DNA of 64,000 bases from Prevotella sp. (GCA_017477435.1 JAFUVV010000028.1:26087-90086); one strand, 5' to 3'. Positions 16,386-29,114 are shown, counted from the stretch's first letter. A program made the numbers and translations. The notes: generated from the letters alone by a model not told the origin.

Positions 16386-18755
16386 TTACTGTTTGATTTC
16401 TATCTTCGCCTGATTCCGCAGGACAGTGAAGCTCTCCACCTTTGATCTCAGCAGGCGGGCCACGTCGATTTTGCGGCCGAGGGGCGTTCCGTTGACTGCA
16501 ATAATGAGGTCACGCTTGCGGAGGCCGCATTTTTCTTCGATGCCGTCGTCGCCCAGCGACACTACTGCCAGTCCCACGATACTCAGGTCTACGCCATATG
16601 CAGAGAGAGCGTCTCCCTCAACTCGATCGAGCACAATGTCGTTCCACCGATAGGTAGGCCGTTCCTCTGAGGTGGCGGCAGCCACATATTCATATATCGG
16701 CATCTCTGGCACACGCGCCATCGCCTTCAATCGGGGCGAGACGACACCGAAGTCATCCATGCGGAAATTGCTGAATCCCAGCCGCAGAGCGTCGGAGGCA
16801 GCCTGAACGCGGTAGTCGCCTTGCGCAGGATCAACGAACAAGGGATTGCCGCAGAGCGAATGCGTGTCGCAGCCTTTCTGCTCGTTTTGCCGCATATCGT
16901 TCTCGCTACAGGCAAAGAAGTTGGCATCCATCTGCCATCCCAATCGGTCGAGTTCTTCCACCCCTATCTTCTGGTAGGGCTGGCATACGATGTTGCGAGT
17001 GAACACGTCGCCGCTCTTCGCATACCACACATGAACATGCAGCGAGTTGTTGACAATGACGTTGTTGGTGACAATGCGATTCTTTCCCTCACGTAGTTTT
17101 AGTCCGCCGTTGAGCAGGAGATTGTCAGTAATGATGTAGTTCGACGATCCGTCGTCGAGGTCGATGTCCCATCCGTGGTCGCATCGCATGCGGTTGTGGT
17201 GCAACACGTTGGGGCCCATCATGTCCCAGCGCTCGGCGTCGTGATGCGAGAGGAGGAAGCCCGACGTCCTGCGAACGTCCGACTCCCAGTAGCGATCGCG
17301 CCCCCATGAGTTGAAACTGCCATGGTCGCCCGTCTCAAGCACGGTGTCGAACACGTCGCAGTTCTCGATGACATGTCCGCCAAACGTACCCTCGCTGATG
17401 TTTATGCCGGCACGTGGCACCTCGTAGATAGAGCAATGGTCCACGTGTATGCCATACGACATTGATATCTGTATGGGCGATGTCTGCTTCTCGTCGCGAC
17501 CCGTGCGGGTAATGAGGCAGTCGTAAACCGAGCACTGGGCAGGGTAATCGTTGGAACGAGGTCCTATGACAGTATCGGTGAGCGTCATGTCTTGATGTGA
17601 GTAGCGCGGATTTCTCACTGCAGTGGTATCACCCACGAACACTATCCCGCTGGCTCCGCTGTCGTGGATATAGCACCCGCTGAAGCTGACACGACGGTTG
17701 TAACCGCCTACGAACACCGTATTGCCACCCACCTGATCAAACTCGCAGTCGCTCATCGTGCAGTCCTCAGCACCGCAATACACCACCGCACCGCCGCGAT
17801 AGACGGTCCAGTCGGACCGCAGAAGGGGTTCCTTGTTATCCATAAAGGTTCGTGCGGCATGACGGAAGACGAGGCCGCGGATATCAATGCCCCGCACGGG
17901 TTTATCTTCCGTGCCTCGGAGTTCGACGAGATGCTTCAGCCTCACCGCCTCCACACGGGCATCACTCATCTCCGTACCCTCCTCGGGATAGTAGTACAGG
18001 GTGTGCTTGCGCCCGTCGTAGAACCACTCGCCTGGTGCATCCAACTCCTCGGCAATGTTCTCCACGAAACGATATCGGGGATGCATTGGCGAGGGGCGAT
18101 TGTTCTGCCATCCACCCACGAGGGTGACAGAGTCGGCACCGACCTTCTCGGTAATCAACCAGTGCATGTCGCCCCACATGTATCGGTGCATGGCGTGTAC
18201 GTAGCCTCCCGCGGGATTTTTCCACGTGGCCACCCGCCGTGGCGAGAGTGCATCCTCGACATCGTCGGCACCATCTTTACCTCTCATTCGCCATACGTCG
18301 AAGATGTCGCATCCCCTATCGTTCGACGCATTGGGATATCGCGCCATGCGCTGACGTTTCCCGTTGATGAAGAGCTGGTCGATGTCGATCGCCTGATTCA
18401 CACGTGCCGACCACACACCACGCGCCCCGCGTTTCCATTTCAGCCGCAGCCGCTGCCCGCCACTCACCACGGCCCACCCCGCATTCTCTGCCCGCACGAC
18501 GAGGCCGTTGTCCTCAGGAGTCAGGACAAGGGTATGGCGAAGGTAATACACTCCGTCGCCCAGTATGATTTCGCGCTTCTCGCCAGCATGCTGCCGAGAT
18601 ATCTCCAGCGCACGCTCCAGCGTTGCCACAGGATGCACCTTGTCGCCATCGTTAAGGTCGGAACCATCGGTCGACACATGTATCACAACGGCGAAGGCCG
18701 ACTGTGCAAAAAGGCTGACGGCTATGCAAAGCCACATTTTCATAATCTTTTCCAT
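16386..18755 (-). CDS. Secreted right-handed beta-helix protein, GH141-like, with PDZ-like C terminus
   Basis: This 789-aa protein starts with a signal peptide (MEKIMKMWLCIAVSLFAQSAFA). A domain that opens glycan-active beta-helix enzymes follows (VIHVSTDGSDLNDG, GDGVYYLRHTLVL). The segment with DAPGEWFYDGRKHTLYYYP near residue 235 is typical of GH141-like proteins. The middle (about residues 290-620) shows parallel beta-helix strands with repeated NxI/NxV turns. The last 70 residues resemble a PDZ domain (GIEEKCGLRKRDLIIAVNG). GH141 members include alpha-L-fucosidases and xylanases, so a glycosidase role is inferred. The frame extends upstream, but 18755 matches the signal peptide and follows a -7 box. 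Confidence 0.72.
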   Translation of the reverse strand: MEKIMKMWLCIAVSLFAQSAFAVVIHVSTDGSDLNDGDKVHPVATLERALEISRQHAGEKREIILGDGVYYLRHTLVLTPEDNGLVVRAENAGWAVVSGGQRLRLKWKRGARGVWSARVNQAIDIDQLFINGKRQRMARYPNASNDRGCDIFDVWRMRGKDGADDVEDALSPRRVATWKNPAGGYVHAMHRYMWGDMHWLITEKVGADSVTLVGGWQNNRPSPMHPRYRFVENIAEELDAPGEWFYDGRKHTLYYYPEEGTEMSDARVEAVRLKHLVELRGTEDKPVRGIDIRGLVFRHAARTFMDNKEPLLRSDWTVYRGGAVVYCGAEDCTMSDCEFDQVGGNTVFVGGYNRRVSFSGCYIHDSGASGIVFVGDTTAVRNPRYSHQDMTLTDTVIGPRSNDYPAQCSVYDCLITRTGRDEKQTSPIQISMSYGIHVDHCSIYEVPRAGINISEGTFGGHVIENCDVFDTVLETGDHGSFNSWGRDRYWESDVRRTSGFLLSHHDAERWDMMGPNVLHHNRMRCDHGWDIDLDDGSSNYIITDNLLLNGGLKLREGKNRIVTNNVIVNNSLHVHVWYAKSGDVFTRNIVCQPYQKIGVEELDRLGWQMDANFFACSENDMRQNEQKGCDTHSLCGNPLFVDPAQGDYRVQAASDALRLGFSNFRMDDFGVVSPRLKAMARVPEMPIYEYVAAATSEERPTYRWNDIVLDRVEGDALSAYGVDLSIVGLAVVSLGDDGIEEKCGLRKRDLIIAVNGTPLGRKIDVARLLRSKVESFTVLRNQAKIEIKQ

Positions 18756-18810
18756 GGGATGTATTCTGATTTCAATACTATAAAATCTGAAACTAAAACT
18801 CATAACACGA

Positions 18811-18844
18811 CAAAGGTAACCATAAAAATGCAGAAAACCCCAAC
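18811..18844 (-). promoter_or_regulatory. Promoter for the GH141-like gene
   Basis: On the minus strand a -7 box TACCTTTG (18811-18818) lies 22 nt after GTTG (18841-18844). The predicted leader is about 50 nt before the ATG at 18755, which supports that start. Confidence 0.5.
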
Positions 18845-19008
18845 CCTGGAAAGATTTTTTGGGGACAGGAAAGTTATTACTACTGAAGTTTCGCAAGCTC
18901 AACTTCTTTGGAGTTAAGAAGTTAATGGGTTATGGCGTTATGGAGGAGCGTGCTGCCATAGCGAAGCAGAAAGCCCGAGCGTTTCATCCTGCTTCCGCTG
19001 TCGGCGGC

Positions 19009-19095
19009 AGTACATGGGCCTTGTACTGCGAGTACATGGCTCTTGTACTCCAAGTACATGGGCTTTGTACTGCGAGTACATGGGCCTCGTACTGC
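19009..19095. repeat. 22-bp palindromic repeat array, copy 3 of 6
   Basis: Four units with the AGTACATGGGCTTTGTACT arrangement are present. The array lies between two minus-strand genes, the end of the GH2 pair and the start of the GH141-like gene. The rest of the spacer 18845-19160 shows no gene. Confidence 0.85.
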
Positions 19096-19161
19096 CGGCA
19101 ATGGGATACGAAGGCAATGCAGACTAGCTGTGCGGAGGCGGAAAGGAAATGGGAATGCGAC

Positions 19162-19200
19162 GAAAAAACCGGCACGGGAGGTGTCGCTTCCCGTGCCGGT
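19162..19200 (-). terminator. Rho-independent terminator after the GH2 pair
   Basis: ACCGGCACGGGA and its exact complement form a 12-bp stem around 9 nt. On the minus strand the stem is followed by TTTTTT. It lies 27 bp after the GH2 stop. Confidence 0.9.
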
Positions 19201-19226
19201 GGTAATCTTGGTGGAGTGGATGTCTT

Positions 19227-22200
19227 CTACTTGCCCTGAGTGGGACAGATGGTGAACGAGAACTGCCGGTTCTGATAGTGCACTCGATGCTCTTCGAGCG
19301 GTAGTGCTCCCCAACTGTTTATACCGCCGACGCCCATCTGCACGTCGTCGATGACGAGCGTTATGAAATCGTCTTCCTCGAGTTCGTCGGGATGGCGCTG
19401 ATGACGATAGTCGCCGTCGTCGAGCTTTTCTATGCTATATGGCAGTGCGCTCATCGAGAGGTGCTTTGCGCCAGACACCTTTATGCCAACGCCCTTGGAG
19501 TCGCACTGTCGCCACCAGCGGATGCCGGTCTTCGTGCCTGTCTCCTGCGGACGGATATATGGATAGAACTGCTCGCGCGCCGTCTGGCGATAGATGCCCA
19601 CGCGCTGCGACAGTTCGCGGTCGATGTAGTTCTCCATCGGGCCGCGACCGTAGTATTCGCTCTTGTCCATCTGCTTTGGCAACTGCATCACCATGCCGAA
19701 ACGGAACATGTCGACAACCTTTGCCGTATCGCTCACCTGCATATTCTGACTGACAGTGATGCTGCCGTTGGTGTTCAGCGTGTAACCGACAGTCAGCTGT
19801 GCCGTCACGTCGGGCATGTCGTAGGTGGCAATCACTCGCGGACCCACACCCTGTTTCTTATTTGCCTTCACCGACTGAAGGCTGACGAGGTTCATCTTCG
19901 GATTCTTCCATACGGCATATTTCTTCTGCAGTCCCGCGCCCATGTCGTTGTCGGTGGGGGCACGCCAGAAGTTCGGCCGTAGCGTACCTTCGTCGGCGAG
20001 GAGTTCGGTGCCGCGATACTGATAGCTACTAATGAGTCCGGTGCTGCGGGCAAATGTCAGCGTAGCATCTTTTGTGCTCACTACTATCGCGTCGGTTCCT
20101 TTCTTATCGACAATCTTGAAATTCTTGAATGCTGACTTATCAACCTTATTGAAACCACAGATATAAATGTTTTTCTTCAGTTTAAGCTGCTGATAGGCCA
20201 CGCGTTGTCCTCGCTTCATGAGGGGGCGATCAGCGGTCAAGAAGTAGTCCACATTCAGATAGCTCTCGTCGAGGATTTCAGATTCCTTGACGGGAACGAC
20301 AACCGTGGCAGTACCGCGCGGAGCAATCGTCAGCGACTCCACGCTGCCTTTCTTCACCTCCTCGCCGTCGACGACGAGCGTCCATTCCATCCTGACGTCG
20401 TCGATGGGACGGAAGAAGTTTTCCGATGCTATCTGCAACTCGACATGGTCGCGATGCTGACGGGCAACGGTGGTCCAGATGTCCTGATAGTAGTAGGCCA
20501 CTTCGTAGGCATGTGGGTTCAGCACACGGTCGGGGGATATCAGACCGTTGCAGTTGAAGTTGTTGTGGTTGACGTCGTAGTCGTTGAAGTCGCCTCCATA
20601 GCTGTACGACGGCCACAGTTTCTTACTGCCATCGCCATCGGTCTTCGGTTCTCCTCCGACGATGGGGGCTTCCTTATAGCCAGAGTTGCGGCGGATGCCC
20701 TGATCGACGAAGTCCCATATAAATCCTCCCTGGAAGCACTTGTTCTGGCGAACGATGTTCCAGTACTCCTTGAACCCGCCGCAGGAGTTGCCCATGGCGT
20801 GGGAATACTCACACTGGATGAGGGGCTTCTGGTCTTCGGCAGCGTCGGAGTCGACGTATTTCTGGCAGTTCTCCTGCGAGAAATACATCGGACAGAACAG
20901 CTCGGTGTTCTCTCCTTTCCACGCTGGCTGCCAGTGTATGGGCCGTCCGGTGTCTTGGGTCTTTATCCACTTGAATACAGCTGTGAAGTTCGGACCGTCG
21001 GCCGTCTCGTTGCCCATCGACCATATGACGACGGCGGGATGGTTGAAGTTGACGGCCAGGTTGTGCTGGTTGCGCTCCATTATCTGCTGGGCGAAGATGG
21101 GTTTCGTCGACTCTGCGTCCTTCGCAAACTCAAAGCCGTGGCTCTCCTGGTTGGCCTCGGCAATCATGTAGAACCCATACTTGTCGCAGAGGTCGTAGAG
21201 ATAGGGGTCGCTGGGATAGTGGCACGTACGGATGGCATTGATGTTCAGACGCTTCATGATTGTCAGGTCCTGCACCATACGCTCACGGCTCACCACGTAG
21301 CCTCCGTCGGGATCCATCTCGTGGCGATTAACTCCTTTTATATATATAGGCTGCCCGTTCACGAGGAAGCGGTCGCCCTTTATCTCCACCTTGCGGAATC
21401 CGACCTTCTGGGCGATATACTCCACGGTCTTTCCTTCTACGACAGTCTTCTTCCGGCCTTTCCCCTTGGTCGTTGCCGGAGCCTTCACTTCGGCAACGAG
21501 GGTGTAGAGATACGGCGTCTCGGCTGTCCACGTGCGGCAGCCGTCGAGCGTCATTTCGGCCTCAAGGCCCGACGCTGTCGCCACCACCTTGCCGTCGGCA
21601 TCGAGCAGACGGTAGCCGACGGTGGCATTGCCCGTGGCCTTAGTGGCAATCTTCAGGTATCCGTTCTTGTAATTATCTATCAGGTCGGAGGTTATGCGTA
21701 TGTCGTCAACATGTGTCTCCCTGTCACGGCAGTAGAGATAGCTGTCGCGCGCCACGCCGGAGAAGCGCCAGAAGTCCTGGTCTTCGCAGTACGACCCGTC
21801 GCACCAGCGGAAGGTCTGGAAGGCAATGAGGTTCTTGCCCGGCTTCAGATACGGAGTGACATCGAACTCGGCAGCCACCTTCGAGTCTTCGGCATAACCT
21901 ACAAACCGCCCGTTCACGTAGAGATAGATGTTCGACGTGACGCTACCGAAGTGGATAATCACCTGGCGTCCGTCCCACGCTGCGGGAACATCCACCCAGC
22001 GACGGTAGGAGCCCACGTGGTTGTCTTTCACGGGCACCTCCGGCGGGTTGTTCTTGAAATGGCCGTTCCACCCGAAGCCGCTGTTCACATAGATGGGGTC
22101 GCCATATCCCTGCAGCTCCCACATGCCGGGCACCTGAATAGCGTTCCACCATGAGTCGTCGAGGTCGGAAAGATAGAACTCTGCAGGACGTTCGTCGGCA

Positions 22201-22442
22201 TTCTCCACCCACCGGAACCGCCATGTGCCGTTCAGCGAGAGGTACGACTCCGACTCCCGAGGCTCGTTCTTTATTGCTGCAGCCTCATCGGCAAACGGAA
22301 AGAACGACGTGTGGACAGGCAGGCGGTTGAGTTCGTTCACCTGCATGTCGTGCCATTCCGTGTAGGATGGCAACTGCACGTTGTCGGCCATGGCCACAAA
22401 AGAGACCATGGCAAAAAGGATTGTCGAAATATTTTTTTTCAT
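19227..22442 (-). CDS. GH2 beta-galactosidase, second gene of a tandem pair
   Basis: This 1071-aa secreted enzyme (signal peptide MKKNISTILFAMVSFVAMA) has the full LacZ-type architecture. From the N terminus these are a jelly-roll sugar-binding domain, two immunoglobulin-like domains, the TIM barrel, and the C-terminal beta-galactosidase small-chain-like domain. The acid/base residue is E479 in WSMGNETADG and the nucleophile is E545 in [10 protein letters not shown]. It would release terminal beta-galactose from oligosaccharides, probably in the periplasm. It lies 38 bp downstream of a close paralogue and is probably in the same transcript. Both mature proteins start with [16 protein letters not shown], so they arose by duplication. 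Confidence 0.93.
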   Translation of the reverse strand: MKKNISTILFAMVSFVAMADNVQLPSYTEWHDMQVNELNRLPVHTSFFPFADEAAAIKNEPRESESYLSLNGTWRFRWVENADERPAEFYLSDLDDSWWNAIQVPGMWELQGYGDPIYVNSGFGWNGHFKNNPPEVPVKDNHVGSYRRWVDVPAAWDGRQVIIHFGSVTSNIYLYVNGRFVGYAEDSKVAAEFDVTPYLKPGKNLIAFQTFRWCDGSYCEDQDFWRFSGVARDSYLYCRDRETHVDDIRITSDLIDNYKNGYLKIATKATGNATVGYRLLDADGKVVATASGLEAEMTLDGCRTWTAETPYLYTLVAEVKAPATTKGKGRKKTVVEGKTVEYIAQKVGFRKVEIKGDRFLVNGQPIYIKGVNRHEMDPDGGYVVSRERMVQDLTIMKRLNINAIRTCHYPSDPYLYDLCDKYGFYMIAEANQESHGFEFAKDAESTKPIFAQQIMERNQHNLAVNFNHPAVVIWSMGNETADGPNFTAVFKWIKTQDTGRPIHWQPAWKGENTELFCPMYFSQENCQKYVDSDAAEDQKPLIQCEYSHAMGNSCGGFKEYWNIVRQNKCFQGGFIWDFVDQGIRRNSGYKEAPIVGGEPKTDGDGSKKLWPSYSYGGDFNDYDVNHNNFNCNGLISPDRVLNPHAYEVAYYYQDIWTTVARQHRDHVELQIASENFFRPIDDVRMEWTLVVDGEEVKKGSVESLTIAPRGTATVVVPVKESEILDESYLNVDYFLTADRPLMKRGQRVAYQQLKLKKNIYICGFNKVDKSAFKNFKIVDKKGTDAIVVSTKDATLTFARSTGLISSYQYRGTELLADEGTLRPNFWRAPTDNDMGAGLQKKYAVWKNPKMNLVSLQSVKANKKQGVGPRVIATYDMPDVTAQLTVGYTLNTNGSITVSQNMQVSDTAKVVDMFRFGMVMQLPKQMDKSEYYGRGPMENYIDRELSQRVGIYRQTAREQFYPYIRPQETGTKTGIRWWRQCDSKGVGIKVSGAKHLSMSALPYSIEKLDDGDYRHQRHPDELEEDDFITLVIDDVQMGVGGINSWGALPLEEHRVHYQNRQFSFTICPTQGK

Positions 22443-22480
22443 TGCCTTCTTTATCTATACTGTTCTAAAACACGATATCG

Positions 22481-25714
<3,234 letters not shown>

Positions 25715-25850
25715 TCCCAAACAGGCTTTTTTCTTATCGCGCGTCTCTCAACCCACAGACGGAGAAAGGAAGTCATCCACGACAAATCCGGGAATACCAT
25801 CGCCCTCTTCATCATAGCCCCCCTCCGAAAGGATGGGGGGCCTCTGACAG

Positions 25851-25940
25851 CAGTACAAAGCCCATGTACTGCGAGTACAACGTTCATGTACTCCGAGTAC
25901 AAAGTCCATGTACTCCAAGTACAAAGCCCATGTACTCCTG
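25851..25940. repeat. 22-bp palindromic repeat array, copy 4 of 6
   Basis: Four units, again TGTACT-NNN-AGTACA with AAAGCCCA linkers, occupy the space between the divergent GH2 pair and the 846-aa protein gene. This copy lies on the 5' side of both neighbours, so transcription termination cannot be its general role. Confidence 0.85.
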
Positions 25941-25974
25941 CCGAAGCACCATGCAGCCCACGCAGATAACATTT

Positions 25975-26034
25975 AACTACAGAACTCACGGAACAAACTG
26001 AAAATAATCTGTTCTTTCCGCGAGTTCCGTAGTT
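25975..26034. other. Long imperfect hairpin
   Basis: AACTACAGAACTCACGGAA pairs with TTCCGCGAGTTCCGTAGTT with two mismatches across a loop of about 22 nt. It lies in a divergent promoter region and could be a terminator remnant or part of a repeat. Confidence 0.5.
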
Positions 26035-26170
26035 CCCGTCATCGTCCTTTCGTCATCGTTTTTTCGTTCCCGTCATCGTCATCGTCCTTTCGTCATCGTT
26101 TTTTCGTTCCCGTCATCGTTCTTTCGTCATCGTCTTTTCGTTCCCGTCATCGTTTTCGTTATCGTTATTT
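26032..26170. repeat. CGTCATCGT/TTTTCGTTCC tandem repeat
   Basis: About four imperfect units of GTTCCCGTCATCGT followed by CTTTCGTCATCGTTTTTTC, roughly 33-39 bp each, occupy this stretch. Related ACGATAACGAAA words occur at 32768-32785. It holds no open frame of protein character. Confidence 0.75.
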
Positions 26171-26243
26171 ACCCGCAGGCACCACGAGGATTATTACAAA
26201 CATGTTAAAAGTGAAGCCACAAAAGAAATTATCCGTAACAAAA

Positions 26244-26275
26244 TTTGCCTATATATATATATATGTGTACCTTTG
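26244..26275 (+). promoter_or_regulatory. Promoter for the 846-aa surface protein set
   Basis: TTTG (26244-26247), 20 nt of mostly alternating AT, then TACCTTTG (26268-26275) give an exact match to the Bacteroidota promoter. The leader is about 70 nt before the ATG at 26353. Confidence 0.78.
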
Positions 26276-26352
26276 TCCCCAAATTTGCAAAAAGCTATCA
26301 CAAGAGCGTGATACCTGTAAGAGAAAATAAATTATTAAAAAAGTATTATAAG

Positions 26353-28893
26353 ATGAGAAAGCATTTACTCACGACCATCCTCGCGATGGTTGCATTGTTG
26401 TCTGTAAACATCCTGCAGGCACAAGATCAACAGCAAACGATTACCTGGAAGGGTAGCGATTACACTACTCTTTTAAGTGGTGATGGCACTGAGGTATTCC
26501 TCTACAACGTCGGCACTGGTCGCTTCATGATTCATGGTGGTGACTGGGGCACACAGGCACGTCTGTTCTACAACGACACTGGTAAGACGCTGACACTGCA
26601 ATATGGAGCACAACGCACCAACATTATCTTTGAAACCGGCATGAGCACTGGCGGTGCAAGCGCACTGGGATGTAATATTCCGCGTTTGACATCTGATTTT
26701 GCTTGGACAAATAATGAACAAACTTACACCGTACTTATGGACGGAGATGAACAAATAAAATATGGTTCAGCCAAAGGCACCTACCGTAACTGGCATTTCA
26801 CAAGAGTGGAAGATGCTGGCAATACCGATACATATACATACTACATGTACGAGACAATCGGCGACAGCACAGTCTATATGGGTGCAGGATATGGAGAAAG
26901 CTGGGGGAATCATGAAGGCAACCCCAATGGTAAGCTTGTCTTCCTTGGTGCCGACAGACCCGTATGGACTACAATGGTACCAGGCACCAATGATACATGT
27001 GTGAACGGAGTATGGAGTGCAGCCGACGAAGGACTGCCCGAAGGAACGACAACCGTAGAGAGAGGCATGGAGACAGAAGTGCCTATCTTCAATGTAGACA
27101 CAAAAATCAAGCTGAAGGAACTCTATCAGTGGCGTATCGTCACGTTAGATCAGCTCCTGGCTTCAATGAACAGCTCCGACGTAAACGACGGACTGGCAAC
27201 AAACCTCACCTATCTCATCTATGACCGTGGCTTCGAGCGCAACGACTGGAGCTTCTTCACCCATTGGACAGCAAATACCTTCTCCGACGTGACATATACC
27301 ACATCGAATGAAGGACGATACCGCTACACTTGGGGACTGCTAAGAAATCCAAACAGCAATAATTCTGGGTATTGGAACACTCCAACAAATAATGAATGGG
27401 AAACTTGGAGTGGTAGCTATATAGGTTCTAGAACAGTTTCAAGTGAAAGTTATCTAACTCCTGTAACATTGAAAGCCCAGTTCAATTCTAAAGAAGACGC
27501 TAAGTTCGGTTACGTTGAGTTTGAAGGTGTTGGAACAGCATCCACATATATCACTGCACCTGAGACTGGTGTCTACGAAGTATCATGCTACGGATTCTAT
27601 CAAGGTCCACACGAAGGATACCTCTTCGCTACTACAATAAACCCTGCAAATAATGGTCTCAGCACAACCAGTACTGATGTTGTCAAGGCGAATTTCATCC
27701 AAAAATCTGGCTTTGACAAGAGCATAATAGGAACTGCTACCGCTACCTCGCAGACAGGCGTAAAAGGTGCTGGTAACGACTTCGTATACAATAAAGGCCC
27801 GTACTATGTAACTGTAGAAATCCACGCCACGAAAGACCGGCCGATCTACTTCGGAGTAGGTAAGAACGCCGCAACGAAGAGCAGCCGCGACTATCAGGGC
27901 AATAGTAGATCATATTACCACGACACCGACTGGGTGGGAGCTGACCAGTTCCAGATAAGATATCTTGGTACCGACTACGCAAAGCTGCTCGACGAAGACA
28001 AGACAGTAGCCTTCAGCGACGAAAGCTATATCGGTCCTGTAGGAGAAGACGCTATCGGACAGACCACAGGTCAATACGTCAACCGCGCTCTGCGTCTGCA
28101 CCGCAAGTTCCAGACAGGAAAGTGGAACTCGCTGGTTCTGCCCGTCGACATGACAGCCCTGCAGGTGCGCAACGCATTCGGCGACGGCACACGCCTGGCA
28201 AAACTCGACGGACTGGGATCGCAGTCGGGTAACGCAAAGGTGATCGACTTCGTCACCGTAGCACTGCCGGCAGAGGGTGCTGCAATAGAAAAAGGTAAGT
28301 TCTACCTCATCATGCCGCAGAACGAGTGGGTAACAGGAACCAACTACTACGAGCTCGGCGCATACACCTTCTCAGGTACGTCGCTCGACGAAGTTGAAAT
28401 AGCAAAAGAGACCTTCGCCCCCGCCAGCGGCGCAGCTAACCCAACAGAGGCAAGCGTGATGACTCAGGGAACATTCAAGAGCTCACGCAACTATACTGTG
28501 GACTACGACAACATCACATCTGACAGCAACAAGGACCCCGACACAAGCGGAGCATACATCCCAGCAGGATCGTACGTAATAGGAGCAAAGGGCAACAATA
28601 CCACCGTCTTCCACACCCAGAGCGACCTGAAGACAAAGGGATTCCGTGCATGGCTCGTAGATGTGGACGCTACATCAGAGGCTAAGCCCGACATAGTAAC
28701 AGCAGTTGCCATCAACGGCATCGCCGACATCACTGCTATCGACGAGGTCTTCGCCGACGAACTGAAGGCTAAGCCGACAAACGGCGCTGTCTACGACACA
28801 AGCGGTCGTAAGGTGGCTGACAACCAGCAGAGCATGGGCAAGCTGAACAAAGGCATATATATCGTTAACGGAAAGAAAATAGTCATCAAATAA
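26353..28893 (+). CDS. Large secreted protein with type IX secretion tail, no catalytic domain recognised
   Basis: This 846-aa protein has a signal peptide (MRKHLLTTILAMVALLSVNILQAQ). The first module has FLYNVGTGRFMIHGGDWGTQA (about residues 46-66), and the QWRIVT segment follows. A galactose-binding-like region comes next (with GVYEVSCYGFYQGP near residue 410) and then a beta-rich C-terminal half. It ends in KGIYIVNGKKIVIK, a type IX sorting tail that leads to the cell surface. The first two modules match the C-terminal half of the GH51 enzyme at 38478-42563 in order and spacing. I see no catalytic signature, so a carbohydrate-binding role is inferred. The first 66-aa peptide gene lies 20 bp downstream. 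Confidence 0.8.
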   Translation: MRKHLLTTILAMVALLSVNILQAQDQQQTITWKGSDYTTLLSGDGTEVFLYNVGTGRFMIHGGDWGTQARLFYNDTGKTLTLQYGAQRTNIIFETGMSTGGASALGCNIPRLTSDFAWTNNEQTYTVLMDGDEQIKYGSAKGTYRNWHFTRVEDAGNTDTYTYYMYETIGDSTVYMGAGYGESWGNHEGNPNGKLVFLGADRPVWTTMVPGTNDTCVNGVWSAADEGLPEGTTTVERGMETEVPIFNVDTKIKLKELYQWRIVTLDQLLASMNSSDVNDGLATNLTYLIYDRGFERNDWSFFTHWTANTFSDVTYTTSNEGRYRYTWGLLRNPNSNNSGYWNTPTNNEWETWSGSYIGSRTVSSESYLTPVTLKAQFNSKEDAKFGYVEFEGVGTASTYITAPETGVYEVSCYGFYQGPHEGYLFATTINPANNGLSTTSTDVVKANFIQKSGFDKSIIGTATATSQTGVKGAGNDFVYNKGPYYVTVEIHATKDRPIYFGVGKNAATKSSRDYQGNSRSYYHDTDWVGADQFQIRYLGTDYAKLLDEDKTVAFSDESYIGPVGEDAIGQTTGQYVNRALRLHRKFQTGKWNSLVLPVDMTALQVRNAFGDGTRLAKLDGLGSQSGNAKVIDFVTVALPAEGAAIEKGKFYLIMPQNEWVTGTNYYELGAYTFSGTSLDEVEIAKETFAPASGAANPTEASVMTQGTFKSSRNYTVDYDNITSDSNKDPDTSGAYIPAGSYVIGAKGNNTTVFHTQSDLKTKGFRAWLVDVDATSEAKPDIVTAVAINGIADITAIDEVFADELKAKPTNGAVYDTSGRKVADNQQSMGKLNKGIYIVNGKKIVIK

Positions 28894-28913
28894 CAGGAAA
28901 GGAGGAAAAGACT

Positions 28914-29114
28914 ATGAAGAAGAATTATATTGCACCAGCATCAGAGATACTCTCAGCAACTTCCGACGCAATCATGGTGAAAGGAAGTTTCACCATCAGC
29001 GACCCGATTGAAGGTGGCTCATCGTTCAGAGAGCCTGTCACACCGGGCGACCCAGACGTTGTCTACTCAAAAGAAGGCGACAAGCTCGACGATAGCTGGG
29101 ATATGTGGAAATAA
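28914..29114 (+). CDS. 66-aa acidic small protein
   Basis: I do not recognise a named family. The peptide starts MKKNYIAPASEILSATSDAI, a pattern seen in many short Bacteroidales proteins (MKK-Y-x-P). It then becomes Gly/Pro-rich and ends in a strongly acidic tail, KLDDSWDMWK. It has no signal peptide and no cysteine. An unusually strong Shine-Dalgarno sequence, AAAGGAGG at 28898-28905, lies 8 bp before the ATG; such sites are rare in Bacteroidota. It follows the 846-aa protein by 20 bp and is followed by a long hairpin at 29150-29197. Codon use and its place in the operon support a real gene. Confidence 0.72.
   Translation: MKKNYIAPASEILSATSDAIMVKGSFTISDPIEGGSSFREPVTPGDPDVVYSKEGDKLDDSWDMWK

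Noticed and set aside
17664-18917. 417-aa plus-strand frame opposite the GH141-like gene
   Set aside because: The minus-strand product has a signal peptide and beta-helix pattern; the opposite frame has neither.
20205-22154. 649-aa open frame on the plus strand across the first GH2 gene
   Set aside because: It is the antisense of a clear GH2 enzyme with catalytic motifs; its protein is rich in His, Val and Leu without domain features, as expected for a shadow frame.
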